A DNA stretch of 64,000 bases, from assembly GCA_037957365.1 (NCBI GenBank), contig JARHVA010008428.1, positions 366,001 to 430,000 on the forward strand, in the 5' to 3' direction. The notes beneath the pieces are model-generated. The model made no database searches, was not told where the DNA came from, and saw only the letters and a program-made list of their open reading frames with translations. Of the stretch, positions 1 to 13,567 are shown in pieces. The position numbers and the translations under genes are program-made. How positions within the stretch are numbered: position 1 is the stretch's first letter; each line of letters opens with the position of its first letter. This DNA is from Torreya grandis. Its lineage: Eukaryota; Streptophyta; Pinopsida; Cupressales; Taxaceae.

Positions 1-124
1 GATCTATTGGACATCATTATTTAATTAGTAGAGAAACCACCTTGCATATTTTGAATATCCATTATACCTTGGATCAACTTCAAGATGTTAAGATTTTATC
101 AAAGGACCTTGCTCTGATACTAAT
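1..124 (-). mobile_element. Ty1/copia leader: PBS and possible gag start (remnant)
   Basis: On the minus strand, positions 111-122 read TAGTATCAGAGC. This is one base from the initiator-methionine tRNA primer site TGGTATCAGAGC that copia elements use to start minus-strand synthesis. It lies two bases from a TG/CA-type LTR edge at 125. Reading on towards position 1, the minus strand can be read as an early gag-like stretch containing NMQGGFSTN, which resembles the start of some copia Gag proteins, but the window ends there. The PBS and its spacing are seen directly. The gag assignment is an inference from a very short peptide. The rest of this element lies to the left of the window. Confidence 0.6.
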
Positions 125-1000
125 TGATAAACATATAATACACTGAGAGGGGGATGAATCAGTTATATAAAATAATTTAATTAAATGTCCAAACCCTTGT
201 AAATACTTAATAATTGAACACAATAACTTATGAAGCTTATAGATCATTCAAAGTAGTGAGTAATAAACATAATACAAGATCACAAAGACAACACATGATC
301 TACATGGGAAACCCTCTTGTAGAATAAAACCAATTCTCAATTCTAAAAACACATGGAATACTATCTTATATGATGATCACAAACAAGATACTAATCAAGT
401 CCTTCTGATCAGCAACTTATGTTTAAGTCCTTCTAACCTACAACCTTGATAAAGTCCTTTTGATCAAAGCTCTTTAGTGAAACCATGTTTCACAAGGAGT
501 AGCTTCCCCTAAGGAATATCAAGACATTTAGACCCTCTTTAAGATGAAAACTTACACATTATAACTTATGTATTCAACACCTTATGATGGACCTCTTGAT
601 TATCTAACCCCTGCACAACCTCTCTCTCTTTCTCAAACAAGCCTCTCACCTTCTTCACTCAAACAATCCTCATATGCATACTCAGATCTATTTTCACATT
701 AACACACTAAAAAAACACTATAATGTCATTAGTAACATGATATAAATATCATACACATATTCCTTAATCTCCTCTACTCATCAACCCAAAATTTGGTCAC
801 TCTCACCCTCCTTTGCTTTCCTTTGCTCTCTAAAATTATCACATCTAAATATCACCCTTATAAGTCTAGAATCCAACACATTTTGTTACACTATATATAG
901 ATAAATTATGAATTATCAAGTTCATAATAATATTTTTTAGCCCCAATACATGCCTTCACCCTTAATTCATCTCATATGGGTCACACTTAAGCACTGTCCC
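125..1000 (-). mobile_element. Copia 5' LTR, inner edge defined, outer edge not found
   Basis: The LTR begins (in plus coordinates) with TGATAAACAT at 125, right after the minus-strand PBS, so in element orientation it ends ...CA next to the primer site. The sequence beyond it is AT-rich and non-coding, as expected of LTR. I found no second copy in the window to fix the outer boundary. The end given here is arbitrary, and the LTR may run further, possibly into the tandem array at 1,985-2,870. Confidence 0.45.
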
Positions 1001-1984
1001 CTTTCAAAATAGACCTAAGTCACTTTTAGGTCCTATGGAGACCCATTCACATTTTTGATACATAAACAATAAAATTAAAAACATAGGACCATTTAAAAAT
1101 GCATAGGTACACTCCCTATTTCCCCTAATACATCCTTAAATGATCATAGTCACTTTAGCTTACCTCTGCATATGTTCAAACAACTCAAATAGAGACCTTA
1201 TACATAGGAACACCATTACCAAATAAATAGTCAACTTCTTAATCAATGTTCTTACTCAAGATAGATTGATCACACCTCTAAAATACTCACATATAATCCT
1301 CATGGAGTATAAAACACTCCCTAATATCCAATTTACCATGAAAAATTGAAACAACTTCATGAGCTCAAATATCCTTCTTGGGTCACTTGTAGAATAAATA
1401 CTGAAACATAGTCAACTTTGGATCTCTATATATTTTTTGTACATACTTTTAGATCTTCTAATACATATTTACAAATGTGTCTTGGAGTCCTCTACCACAT
1501 TAATTTTTACTACAATAGCAAATTTGTCCTCTATCAAAATATATGGTTAAAATATAGATCTTTGGTTTTCTTTGTGTTAAATTCAAATATTTGAATATCA
1601 ATAGTCACAGTTAACCTTCAAACACAATGCTCAAATATCATGTCATCTCATCTCATTATAAATCATGAACCATCGATCTTGTTCAATATTTAATGCATAT
1701 ACCATCAAATCTATAAGTTAAACATCTATCACATTGACCTTATCTTGTATAATTTGGGAACTTTGACTCAATGCACTCTATTGATCTCTATGGATCAATC
1801 AAGTCTTTAATGATAAAAATGCACCATTTAAGCATCTATACTATTTTTTTTCTCATCATTGGATCATTATACTATACCTTTTCTCAAATTTTAAACATCA
1901 TTCACTTGTCCTCATCTCACTATCTCTTGACATCTTGGAGTAACATGCACCATTGATCCTTCTTGACCTTTAACACTTTAAAAA
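1001..1984. other. AT-rich stretch without recognisable features
   Basis: No coding similarity, RNA gene or clear repeat boundary was recognised. The stretch may be the outer part of the copia LTR that starts at 125. The short open frame at 1,771-1,956 has no recognisable content. Confidence 0.4.
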
Positions 1985-2870
1985 AATGACTAAGTATGGG
2001 GACCCTATCAATATGCCTAAGTAGTCATTTTTTATCCTTAATAACTTCCTCTACACTTCAATGCATGATCTTAAATTTGGACCAGATGATATCCTCACAT
2101 TGGATAATCTAACCATGTGGCACAATACTTTTATAACTCTCACATGTGCAAGATATAATTCCATTAAAGTGCCTTCACAAAAACTTATGTCACAGAGCCA
2201 ACCCTACCAAAATCTATCTAGTATACCAAATTTACTCCTGCATAACGTTTTCTATGCTTTAGTGGATGATCTCAAATTTAGCACAAATCATCTATACTCA
2301 AAACTAAACAATCCCATATGATTAGATTTTCTTGAAACATTCACATGTGCAAGGTATAATATCATCAAAATTATTGATCAATTCTTTCTATCACATTGGA
2401 AAATTAGCTAAGTATGGGAAAACATAGTTAAAATGCCTAAGATCCCAACTTTTCACATTCATATCTCTTGACATGCTACATCACATGATCTAAAAATTAG
2501 AACAAATAAACTAGGTCTAAAACTAAATAAACCCATATGATCACCTTCTCTTCAATCATCCACATGTGTGAATGTTGACCTCATCAACATTCTTACTTGG
2601 TTCTTTTTGGCCAACTACAAATTTGGCTAAATATGGGGAAAATAATGAAATCTATCTTATAAACCAACTTTGTACCCTCATATCTTTGCATGTGATTTGA
2701 TGCATGACTTGAGATCTGACATATAATAACTAGGGAATACTTTTATCACAACCATATAACCATCTACGCTTGACTCATTTCCACATGGAAATGGTGATTC
2801 CATCAAACTACCTACTCCAATTTTTTGCCACTAGACCCAAGTTGTCTAGATGAAAACTATGGACCACCAG
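1985..2870. repeat. Degenerate tandem array, unit about 215 bp, about four units
   Basis: The anchor CTAAGTATGGGGA recurs in variant form near 1,988, 2,408 and 2,627. A second anchor, CACATGTGCAAG or a variant, recurs near 2,140, 2,342, 2,560 and 2,790. Each is followed by an ATNCCATCAAA-like stretch, and each unit ends in a run of the type TTCTTT..GCCA. Spacing is roughly 200-225 bp. The units are strongly diverged from one another, so the array is old. It could be an LTR sub-repeat array of the copia element to its left or a separate satellite fragment. The sequence does not decide this. Confidence 0.55.
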
Positions 2871-4199
2871 ATGAATTCCATTTATGAACATAAGCTATCA
2901 AAGTATAAATAAAGTCTTAGGGAACTATTGCACATACTCTAACTATCATATTCATCAATAAACATCTCTAATCATGCCAAAACTGAAGCACAACCAAACC
3001 AACATAAATCACACTAGAACAAGCACATTGTACACTTTGTCATTGTTAAATGGGCTATCAAAGCACTTAATCCACTCAATAGGACACTTATATGACATCA
3101 CCATGACATCCCTAAAAAATATCCAATAGGATAGTATAAGATGCATGTTGAAAAGTCAAGATAATTATTAAAGTGACAAGTTGCATAACCATGAAGAATG
3201 TAGTGATCAAATAACGGAATTTAGGTTCTCAGATCGAGATCAATGGTCCATATTATTCTAAAGAAGGATGATATAATGGTATGAAATCAAATGGGAAATT
3301 TATAAAAATTAATGGTCATTTTTAAAATATGAATGAGCAAAATGTCATGAAAATATGACATGGATGCCATAGAGATGACACATTAGATCCATATCAGTAT
3401 AATGTGCCAAGTAGAAGAGCACGTAGTCATAGGAAATACAAGGGCATAAAAATATAGTCCAATTAGGATGTAAGTAATGAATATCATACATATTTAGGTA
3501 GTTTCCACCATTAGAGCACTTTAAAAACTTTCAAAAGACCCTAATCACATACAAGATCCCTAGTTCAACCTTGTATTTCCATGATCAAGCCAAAGAAGCT
3601 AAATTATCATTTATGGAAGAGAATTCAACTAGAGGCTGAATTATAGTCCATTGGTGAGAAATTTGAATAAATCCATAGGCATGGAAACTTGAAATGGTTC
3701 TTCAAATAAGGATGTAGAGCTTTATATGACTCTAGATTTAAAAGAAAGGGTTTTCAAAGATGTATAATTTTATGCCATAATGAACAATGATTGGTTGAGA
3801 TCATTTCGAGCCATTGAGAACTAGTAGTTTATCATAAGAGCATAACAGGTCTGCAAGGAGGTTATTTTATAATTATCAAAGGTATCTTGTAATAAATTAA
3901 ATTTAGAAGATATTTCCATCATGTTAAATCAAGAATATAGACTCAATATATGTAATAAAACCATAATTGACTTGTTCACTTCCTTAAAATAAGTTAAAGG
4001 AAAGAATCAGTGAATAAACATAGCATAATGGCTATAGGCCAAGTTGGCCAAGGTCAAAACTTGAGCTATCAAGTCAAGAATTTAATCAAGGTCTTGACTA
4101 AGAAATCAAAGACATAAGTAGTTAGTTTAAGCTTAGGAATTATCATTCTAAATAGGAAAAATAAGGTCAAGGAAAGATAAAGGCTAAACAAAATACTAA
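2871..4199. other. AT-rich stretch, no assignable feature
   Basis: The plus strand can be read in short blocks without stops between about 3,250 and 4,150, but I could not match any block convincingly to a transposon domain. No LTR ends, primer sites or RNA genes were recognised. Confidence 0.35.
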
Positions 4200-4430
4200 G
4201 TAAAGCTAAAAACATCAAAATATATTAAGAAAGGCAAACAAATACCACAAGAGATTAGCAGGTCAAGTGAAGGAGCTCTTCCTAAATTTAATTGTCAACC
4301 TTGTGCTAGTTGAGGAGTAGCATCAGAGAGAAATGAAGACCCTATGCTAGTAACATGAGAATTCAATAACACATGGGTCCCAAAGATTACTTGGATTAAG
4401 AACATTCTTCTTGCAGCTAAGCATTGTACA
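4200..4430 (+). pseudogene. Coding-like remnant, possible copia polyprotein fragment
   Basis: One plus-strand frame reads for about 70 codons with two stops and contains the peptides EGALPKFNCQPCAS and EFNNTWVPKITWIKN. A TWVPK-type motif occurs in the gag/pol junction of some copia (Sirevirus-like) elements. That resemblance is the only basis for the suggestion, and I would not rely on it. The sequence after it (4,430-4,760) is non-coding and carries a TATAAAAGG box at about 4,613, so it could be LTR or promoter sequence of the same element. No second LTR copy was found. Confidence 0.22.
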
Positions 4431-4759
4431 TTTTTAATATGGAATATTCTATTTATAAAGGCATGTGTAGATTGTAAAAAACATTGCCTATAGATCAGTC
4501 TATTGGGGATAAGTCTTGTGTATTCTAAAACATTAGTAGAAAGGATAGCTATCCTAACACTTATACTTTTGCAATTGGATAGGATTGACCATCATGATTC
4601 CTTGCATCATATAAAAGGATCATTGTCAATTGTAAAAGTGATGGAATTCTTAGAGTCAAAAGCCAATTGTAACTTTTGAGCAATTAATATAAGCAAGAAA
4701 TTCTACAAAGTTTATCCAAATTTATTTGTGTGTTTTGTTATCCTAGTTTATCTCTCACT

Positions 4760-6352
4760 TGTTTATTCTGACTTTATCCTACTAAAAGTATGTAGAATTT
4801 AAATTTAAACTAGTAGACTAGATATGTTCAAGCATTTAAACCTATTACTCTTATACCACATGTTACAACTACTTATTTTAACACTTTATTGACCATACAT
4901 AATTATTTTTTTCTACTGAATAATTAGCATTTTCAAATCATATAATTTTTATTTTATTTAAATCATAAGGTAATTTAAATATGATAAAATAAATCATTAA
5001 ATCATATACTATGCATAAATCAATCCTCTTAGGACTTAAACAATACACCATGATGTTTTACCCATTTACAACACTCAAATCAGCATCAAATATAAATTTT
5101 AACAAAGTAAAATACTACACAAGTATAATAACTAAATATCATGTTTATAACGTATTAAAATACCAAATTATATATACAATGTTATCAACATTCACTATTA
5201 AGAATTGAAATAATTTCTCCTTCAATAATTCAAATTTTTAATGAGCAATGTAAATTAATTCTTGAAGTAACTATGAAAAACCCTAGTACGATCAAATGGA
5301 ATATAATTCAAATAACTTCAAATTCTTAATAATTATTTTTCCTTAGGGATCACCTCTATGACCTTATGGGTGAGATCAAACTCTTAGCCCCATGTCCATA
5401 TGGGGTATAGATCTCAAATCAACTTTATCAAACCAACATAGCCATAATTGAAAAGTAATATTTTGACACATACAAATACTATTTCCAAACACCCAAAGTT
5501 TTATTTCAGCCTTTAAAATCTATGTAAGATCACAAGCTTTAAACCAAATTTTGCATAACACAACCAAAAATTACATATCCAAAGATGATTAAACTACCAT
5601 TTTCCATACCCATAAATTTTCTTGAGTGATTCAATAAGATATTACAAAATCTTAATGGTTTATTATATAGTGTTACAAGATTAAAAAGTAGTGGTAAAAC
5701 TATATCCACTCATATAAAAAATAAACAAACACCTACAACCATAAAATTCATTTGTCCATACTTTAAAAATTACCAAAAACATGTAAAAAAATACAAAAAA
5801 AATCTCTATTTTAAACCCTTTTCAAATTTTAAACCTAGTTCTGAGATATTTACTTGGGTATGGAAAATAACAATGGTTTCTTGAGTGATACACTATTTCC
5901 TTGATGCCTTCTTCCTTTCTCCTCCATGACCACCACGTCCTATCCATACCCCTACTTCTTATTTTTATTCCCCCTATTTTCAACCTCCAACCCATTTCAT
6001 TTTTGTATGTTTCCATTATTTTCTATGATTTTCTTTTTTCCAACTTAGGTGCACATTCCTCTACCTTAATTTCTTTTGTAGTTATCTAACTCATAAAAAA
6101 ATGGTAAGAAAAGATTTATATTACGTGCATTTAATATAAACTAAATCTATCATTACTTCTCTAACTGAATCGAGTGATAATATCCCTCTGGGGTTTCTAA
6201 ATAAAGATAATTCATTAAATAAAAAACTAAAAAAATTAACATAAAGTAAAACATTAAATGAATTATTTCATTATATAAAAAATGTATAAATAATCATATT
6301 AGCATACATTTTCTATAAATAGTATAATTTTTTAAATCTATATTATTATGTT
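4760..6352. other. AT-rich intergenic stretch, nothing recognised
   Basis: This is low-complexity AT-rich DNA. Overlapping open frames lie on both strands near 5,820-6,090, but neither shows a recognisable domain, and the region reads as decayed repeat. Confidence 0.4.
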
Positions 6353-7519
6353 TGATATCAATATCCAACTTGACTAATTAAAGTAGTGATAAGGTCAACA
6401 ATCCATAATCTCTAATACTAAAATAAATCATCATTTCCTTTGTAATTTTCCATTAGAGTAGAGTAGGATGTAACAAAACTTATTCAATAGTTTCTATCCT
6501 TATTAGATAAGTCTATGCTAAGTTATATAAGGCCACACAATAGTTTTGTCCACTAACATGACCTTCTCCCCTATGCTCTAATAGTTACTTCTTCAAAATG
6601 AGACATTTTATAATGACTCTCCCATACATTTTATAAATTAGATTAGAGAAAATATTCCAAATATTCCCCTATATAAACACATCATGGCCACTCAAATAAA
6701 ACACATGGTTAATATATAAATAATTTGTACATTCTACATCACACTAAGCAAACAAATACTATTTCTTCTGATTTCAAATTTTTAACACTTTGATAGTCAA
6801 ATTCCAAGTCTAAATATTGTTTATTGAAGATCAAGGGCATCCATTATCAAGTATTTAAATATATATTCTAACTGTAGTCATATAATTTCAAAATCATGGA
6901 TCACATAATCACCGTATGAGGGTGAAATAAATTAACCTGAGACCCTTTTGGGCTTAGAAGGTAGCACTTAAATTATGTGAGTTTTTATGAGGATAGTTTG
7001 GCTATTCCACTTAGTCATTTCCCACTTTGAATTTTATCTCAATTATGTTTTTTGTTTGTGGGAGGAAGGGTATTGTATTTTAAAATTATTCCCCATGGTA
7101 TACCAACACACATAATTAATCAAAAATCCTTGTAGATAATTGTATAAACCCAAAAAATAAAATTAGCCACATAGTCAGTTAGGATATGACTACAGTCAAT
7201 AGATAAGGCCACAATGTGACCTTCTCCCTCTTCTACATACTTATCCCAACATTTTTTAAATTGTATAATTTTACCATCGCACAATACATAGGTCCTTTTA
7301 GGTATTTTTTAGTTATATTCAATCTACATAATTAGATTTAAATATATTTTAGGGAAGATGCATACCTTTAGGCGCATTTATTTCTATAGAAAAATTTGAT
7401 TATGTAAAATTATGTAGCATATTGTATTTTAATGTCTAATATATATATTCTAAAATTTAAATTTAAATATTTTAATTATAGTAGTTTAGATTGATTTTAA
7501 TTCCAAAATAAATTAAACA
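6353..7519 (+). repeat. 5' LTR of gypsy element C
   Basis: This sequence aligns in direct orientation with 30,702-31,927. Shared landmarks include TTTCTATCC near 6,490 and 30,915, GGTCAAGGGCATC near 6,830 and 31,255, AATAGATAAGGC near 7,200 and 31,620, and ACATAGGTCCTTT near 7,285 and 31,706. The inner end is CA at 7,519, directly before a PBS-like site. The outer start at 6,353 is less sure, because the first 100 bases of the pair have diverged strongly. Confidence 0.6.
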
Positions 7520-7540
7520 TTCTAGTGAACTCACTATTTT
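7520..7540 (+). promoter_or_regulatory. Primer-binding-site-like sequence of element C
   Basis: The sequence TCTAGTGAACTCACT directly after the LTR resembles the TTTGGTGACTCCACTGGGG type of site found after the 5' LTR of many plant Tat/Ogre-like gypsy elements. It supports a plus-strand orientation. The match is partial and the element is decayed. Confidence 0.4.
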
Positions 7541-8978
7541 TAAAACATTACTCATTGTTTGTTTGATTTTTTTCCTAAAATTTCATACATTTTTCTATAA
7601 ATCCTTAACATTGAAAGAAAAAAAAATCAACCTTGGATAAAACATGAAATATAATGAATCAAATTATTTGACCTCTAATTTAATTTTACTCTTAAGAAGT
7701 TTTCCTTGTCACCTTAGATAAATCCAACATAAAATATCTTTCTTTCAACCTCAGGGTGAAATTTGTTGATATATATACACAAAAATATTTTGCTTTTATT
7801 TTATCTTTATTTTTTATTTATTTTTACTTATTCTATAAACTATAAAATGATATTTTTAAAATTACTTAGTGACTATCATTAAGGGATATGAGTTGATATT
7901 TTATAGATAATGTGGCATAAGGGCTTTACCTGAATACTCAAAGCTATTATACAACATTAAACACAAAGTTTAGTTTACATGTACCTCATGGTTTATTGTA
8001 AATGCCTATAATAACTTTTTTATACTATACAAATCCTATTTTATCCATTTTATTTGTGATCCCCTTGAGAAGAGCATATCACCAAGGGAAGTTACTCTCA
8101 TTACATGCCTAGAAATGGGGTTAGAGGGATACATGCATTGTTTTGTATTTGTAGTTAGTTCTCTAAAACATTGGGACAAATCTAATAAATGAATGATCAA
8201 GTATATTTGACATCCCACATAAATATCCAAACCTCTTCTTAAGTGACCCTAATACATTCATTTTTACTTGTATTATATTCATAGTCATTAACATTACTTG
8301 ATTCATATTATATTGAATTCATAATGAGATCAATGAGTCATTTTTTATTTCATATGTTACATAGGATTATGAAATTAATTATCATATATCGTATTCCATT
8401 TCAGCATGTTATTCATTTTTAGCATGTTATTCACTATGTTATATCATGGATAAAACATAAATCAAATCAAGAGGATAAAATATCGACCATCAAGTACTTT
8501 TCAATTCTTATTATTGTAGTATTAAATACTCTAATAATTATTTGAACCAACCACCATCATCACAAGATAAATTTGTCACCATTTTGGGTTAAGAGTGCAT
8601 GAATATTTCACACAATATTTAACAAAGAGCTATTGGGTATAAATAGGAGTAAACTTCTTGTGGAAAAAATCAAGACTAACCATTTCTCAAGTTCATTCCT
8701 ATTATTAATACATATTTCCATAATATATATTCTAAATCACCTCCTTTCACAATGAGACACCAAATATCATATAAAAACCTTTTTTGCCTCCTCATCCTCA
8801 CCCTCAACCTACTACTATTAGTTATTATATTCCTATTATTCATCTAAGGAACATATTAGATCACCATGTCCATGTTGTTCAAACTAGAAGATGAAAACCA
8901 CCTTTGCCTTCCTAAACTAGTACTACTATTCATAATTTTCCTCCCCTGTATACTTGAAGGTAATATTCTCAATCTAAG
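7541..8978 (+). other. Element C leader/gag region, too decayed to read
   Basis: This is where gag should lie, between the PBS and the protease region. No retrotransposon gag motif or zinc knuckle could be recognised in any frame. A pyrimidine-rich patch near 8,780-8,830 could be a remnant of a proline/serine-rich gag tail. Confidence 0.3.
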
Positions 8979-9720
8979 GGGTATGATCTCATTGACCAAT
9001 TATGTAATACTCAAGCTAAATTTTTTATTCTAGAGATCTTGAAGAAAGTACTAACTTACAAGGATATATTATATGCCATGTTGCGAGATAATACTCTTCT
9101 TATGGATACAAAACCAAATTAATTTGATTATATCATGAATACCTTAAAGTATATTTATAATAACATTACTTTTATTAAACAATATGTACCTCACAATAAT
9201 ATATTTTAAAAAAATATTCCATTATTCATTCAAATTCAAATACATGGAAGCTAGTCAAGTGTGCATTAATTGACAATGATTATGGGATAAATATCTATAA
9301 CTATGAATCCATACTAAAATTGTGTTTCAAAGAGGATAGTATTCACATATCAGAGTAACCTATACATGTTTTTGAAAAAATTACAAAGAAGATATTGAGA
9401 ATTGTCACATTGGATTTAAAATTAGACACAAAAATAGTACTTACTATTTTTTAAGTCATAGCTAATGAACTAAAATATAATTTCCTCTTGGATCAGGCTT
9501 GGATTCATGAAATATAAGATATAAATTCTAAATTTCATAGGTGTATTATTTTTTTACATGATACACATGAGTATATAATTATAACTTATAATGCACATTT
9601 TCACTATTATAAAATGAATCAATCACAAGCTGATAAGGTCTCCATTATACCACCTAAATAACCAATTCCAATGGAATAAATGCATAATTATGAAGTGTTT
9701 AAATCAAAAAATATAAAATA
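8979..9720 (+). pseudogene. Gypsy pre-protease and aspartic protease domain (element C)
   Basis: The protease would cut the Gag-Pol polyprotein inside the retrotransposon particle. The plus strand first reads YDLIDQLCNTQAKFFILEIL and KKVLTYKDILYAMLRD without a stop, which is the short helical segment that precedes the protease in Tat/Ogre-like gypsy polyproteins. After frame changes come LIDNDYGINIY, where the family has a D-S/T/N-G catalytic turn, and then VIANELKYNFLLDQAWIHEI, the typical hydrophobic-LLGRPWIH region. The active-site glycine is displaced (DNDYG) and the LLGRPW arginine is lost. Stops and frameshifts rule out a working enzyme. Orientation matches the proposed LTR pair of element C. 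Confidence 0.7.
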
Positions 9721-10370
9721 TACCTCACTAAGTGTTCAAATTCATATGAAAATCAAGCAACCTATCAAGTAAAATGTGCTTAAAGTATAAAATATTTCAT
9801 AAATAGAGGAAACTATCAAATTAGAGTTGCCAAAAGGATCAGTTTCCATAATTATAATAGATCTTATTCAATAAATACCATTATTTTTCAATTAACAAAA
9901 TTACTATATAATTGAAGATTATTATTTAAGTGATGATGAATATATGAAATAACTAATAGATGATCACCTATGTAAGCTAAATTTTGATCCCATTAATGAA
10001 GATGATTATTATCTCATTATTTATTTGCATCTAATGGAGTGGTAAAATATATAAATACCTCTTACATACAATTTAAAGGAAAATAATCCCTTTAAAATCA
10101 ATGAGATATACAATATACTTTAAATAATTATAATAGTTTATCGCAATCAGTTGATTCTAAAATGATGATTATAAATAAGTATTTACAAACTCACATAGAT
10201 AAACATGAAGATGAAAAATCATCAAAGAAAGGCAAAAAAAAAGTTCAAAAATGGATTTCAAAATAAAGGCATTTCACAAAAAGATTCAATATCTATGGAT
10301 GGTCAAACAAATATGGTTTTAAAATAGGAAACAATGTAACATTATTTTTATCTAGTACCTCTCATTATCA
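9721..10370 (+). pseudogene. Element C linker downstream of protease, acidic coding remnant
   Basis: The frame runs on from the protease and contains IIPPK, IEDYYLSDDEYMK and NEDDYYLIIYLHL. Such acidic stretches occur between protease and RT in long Tat-like polyproteins. No RT motif follows before the AT microsatellite begins, so the pol frame is broken here. The family assignment rests on continuity with the protease rather than on a domain match. Confidence 0.4.
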
Positions 10371-10426
10371 AACCATTTATGTTTGGAAAATAATGCACTA
10401 ATATTGTGGTTTCATGCTTATAAGAA

Positions 10427-10646
<220 letters not shown>

Positions 10647-10699
10647 GTATGTATTTATTTTATCTTTCCTTAGATATATTAGGTATTTTTAATAACATA

Positions 10700-10915
10700 T
10701 CTAAAAGCTATAACACCAAAGCATTGCATCAGATCTATCACATTCCCAATCACTCTTGGTCCTAAATCATGTTCAAAATTATTTCACATTGATCCTATTT
10801 TAGAGAAATATAATGAAATCCATGGAATATCATGGAAAATATTAATGGTATTCATATTTATTACTAATTATGATTCTCTAATATTTCATCAAGATAATTA
10901 TATGATCAAAATTTA
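10700..10915 (+). pseudogene. Possible second gypsy protease-like fragment
   Basis: The plus strand reads [20 protein letters not shown] and then ILEKYNEIHGISWK. The pattern of ITLGP, a short beta segment, YN and an LGxxW-like end resembles the C-terminal half of a retroviral-type aspartic protease. No catalytic triad is visible. It could belong to element C through a duplication or to another gypsy fragment. Confidence is low. Confidence 0.25.
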
Positions 10916-11894
10916 AAAGAGAACATAATCACAACATAAAAAAAAACAAGTCATGCTTCAACAAAATTCCCTAATATAATTATGAATAATTTGGATTATA
11001 ATGACTCATATGTATTTACACAATGGCATCCTATTTTAACTGGTGGTCTATCATAAAAAGTAGGGAAATACACCCCTTATGAAGGCACCCCACTCCATGG
11101 GAACATTCCATTAATCAATTTATTAGATAACTATTTGCATTTGTTTATTTTACTTGATAATTCTTCTATCACTTATACAAACATTATTATATCCCTTGGA
11201 TTTATTTTTCACTTTAAGCACTTTCCCACTTTAATTTAAACTAATTTAAATATTTAAAAATAATTATCTATGTGAATTTTCTTTACATCCCATCATGTTA
11301 AAGCTTTGATTGCACTTACATGATCATATCTCTCTCACCTATGAGGAGCATGTACATTATTATCTATCTTAATCATTCAAGCTAAATTTTGAGGCACATG
11401 GATTGATTTTATTCTTACCATATAATGATTTTTTCACCTAGGTGAGGATTGTTTGAAGTTCTCCATCTTCATCTATTTTCAAATCCTTAATTTATTATCA
11501 TATTTACAAAAAAATTAAATATATAAAAATAAAACAAATTCATATAGTCAAAAATTCAAGATCAAGATCTAAAGCCATTTTCCAATGTTAATATCTTACT
11601 TACTTATATATGGTATTTATTCTATGTTAGATAGATAATATATTTCATTTTGTAACTTACATTGCTTTTCATGAGGTATTTGAGTATGATTTAGGACATA
11701 ATTTTACATGGTTTTGATGTCAAGATTCCCTTATTAATATAAAAACTTCCTAAGTTGGGGGTATATCTTCATTCTTTGTGAATGATTTAACAGGTTATAT
11801 TTATGACCAAAGTTTCTATCATGTTGAGATACACATCATACAAATGTTTTATGACTCACTAATACTATACATGTGTTACATCAATATTCTACTT
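10916..11894. other. AT-rich stretch between element C remnant and element B
   Basis: No domain or RNA gene was recognised. The junction with inserted element B should lie at about 11,895. I could not identify a convincing target-site duplication for it. Confidence 0.35.
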
Positions 11895-13567
11895 ATGTTT
11901 AACCATTTTTGTAAATAAGTATTAACATGAAATTGTATCCCAATGAACTAAGGAACAAGCTACTCTAAAAAATAGAGAAATTAAGGGAATTAAGATTCTA
12001 TTGATATTATGATAATATATATTAAATCTAAAAATATGATAAAAATGAAAAGTACAACATTTTGATAATAGTAATATGAAGGATAAATTGTACCTAGTTT
12101 GTTTACTAATGTGTAGATAGATCGAAGTAGTCTAGATGTAGGAGTGGACTATATAAAGAGTTGGATCCCATCATCATATTATAAATATTTGATTTATACT
12201 AGTCTAGACACTTATGTCTCTCTATAGACACTAGTGTCTAGATTTTGCCACTAGAATTTAATACAAAATATTTGAATATTTTTATAAATTTCACCTACAC
12301 CTATTAGAATTTACTTTTGTCTTGTACAATATCTATTAAAATCATGTGTGTATGTTCTTGATATCATTATTTTGATCAAAACCATAGATCATATAATTAG
12401 GGCATACCACCTTGGAAAAATTGGGGTTAGTTGGCTTAAGTGAACTTGAGATAATATCAAAGACCCCTATGTTAGTGAGCACTACCTACATATAAATATA
12501 ATCTAAAGAGGGCCTCATACCGATGTAGTTCTCCCCCTTATATGGGCTTGTATGTGAAAAATGGTATAATATTCTATATGCGAGTGCATGTAGTGATATA
12601 TCTTGGAACTTGATAAATACCACTCATGGGATTTTATTTGAATGTTTTAAACATGTAAAAATATGTCTCCTATGATTGATTGAGAAATAGGGAAGAATAG
12701 GTCCATATAACTCAATTGTGTGAATTATTTAGTGAGATTCGGTAGGTGTTTGCTTGGTGATTTATAGATGAATAATAAGTAGGATTTATTTTGTATTTTT
12801 GTTAGACATTTTTAAAATAATCTCAAAAATTATTAACTAATAAAAATAGTTCAACTTGTAAATACCAAAATATTTAAAAATTTGACTCTTTATAGATCTG
12901 GGACACCAGAGTCGATGCTAGTGTCTAGGTTTGAATGATATTGTTTTAGAGAATAGAGAAATGCTAAATATATATAATTTATACTGAATGATATATATTA
13001 GGTTTTAAGCACATTTTGGGATAGATGTAATTTAGGTAATCATAATATCAAGGTTAGACCATAAGATAAGCATTTAGGTAGAGTGAGATACTAAATGAAG
13101 CCTTTTGGCTATGATGAGGTTATGAACTAATTGGTAGAGCCTTGTGTGATATTTTTCAAGTTTGTAAGAGTATTTTACCATGTAAAATATAAATTTGAGT
13201 ATCTATATTTTCACCCTTTTAATCTAGTAATATATAAGGATGAAAACACTAGGTTAAAGAAAAAAATTGCTTATTGTGGTGTGTATAACACACCTGGATT
13301 TGGCTTGAGTCATTTTAAAAATTTGATACATGTGTATGACCTAAAAAAAGATACATTTATATTTATAATTATTTCATATAATTAAAAATTAATAAGTGAA
13401 TTTATTTGAAATAAAAGAGAGCAAGGAAGGAGTACACATATGTGTCGATGCAACTATGTTGTCCCTTAGTAGTTTTGATTTTGTAATGACGAATCTTAGT
13501 TAAAGTATTGGAGTGACATTCACAAATAAAACTTTGAGATGTGAAGAGGTTAATTATATGGTGATCA
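11895..13567 (-). repeat. 3' LTR of gypsy element B
   Basis: This aligns in direct orientation with 21,405-22,790. Shared landmarks are TTGGATCCCATCATCA near 12,161 and 21,675, AGTCTAGACACTTA at 12,201 and 21,714, GAGTGCATGTAGTGAT near 12,581 and 22,106, and ACCATAAGATAA near 13,058 and 22,599. The element start of this LTR (TGATCACC on the minus strand, ending at 13,567) directly follows a purine tract. The 200 bp next to that start have no counterpart in the other LTR. Confidence 0.65.
12225..12240. repeat. 16-bp perfect palindrome TAGACACTAGTGTCTA in the LTR
   Basis: The palindrome lies in a cluster of GTCTAGACACT- and GACACTAGTGTCTAG-type motifs (12,202-12,242), with related motifs near 12,903-12,930. 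The 5' LTR keeps AGTCTAGACACTTA but has lost the exact palindrome. It may be a protein-binding or fold-back site in the LTR, though no function can be read from it. Confidence 0.6.

Noticed and set aside
5822..6089. Overlapping open frames on both strands
   Set aside because: No domain on either strand, AT-rich context and no neighbouring gene signals.
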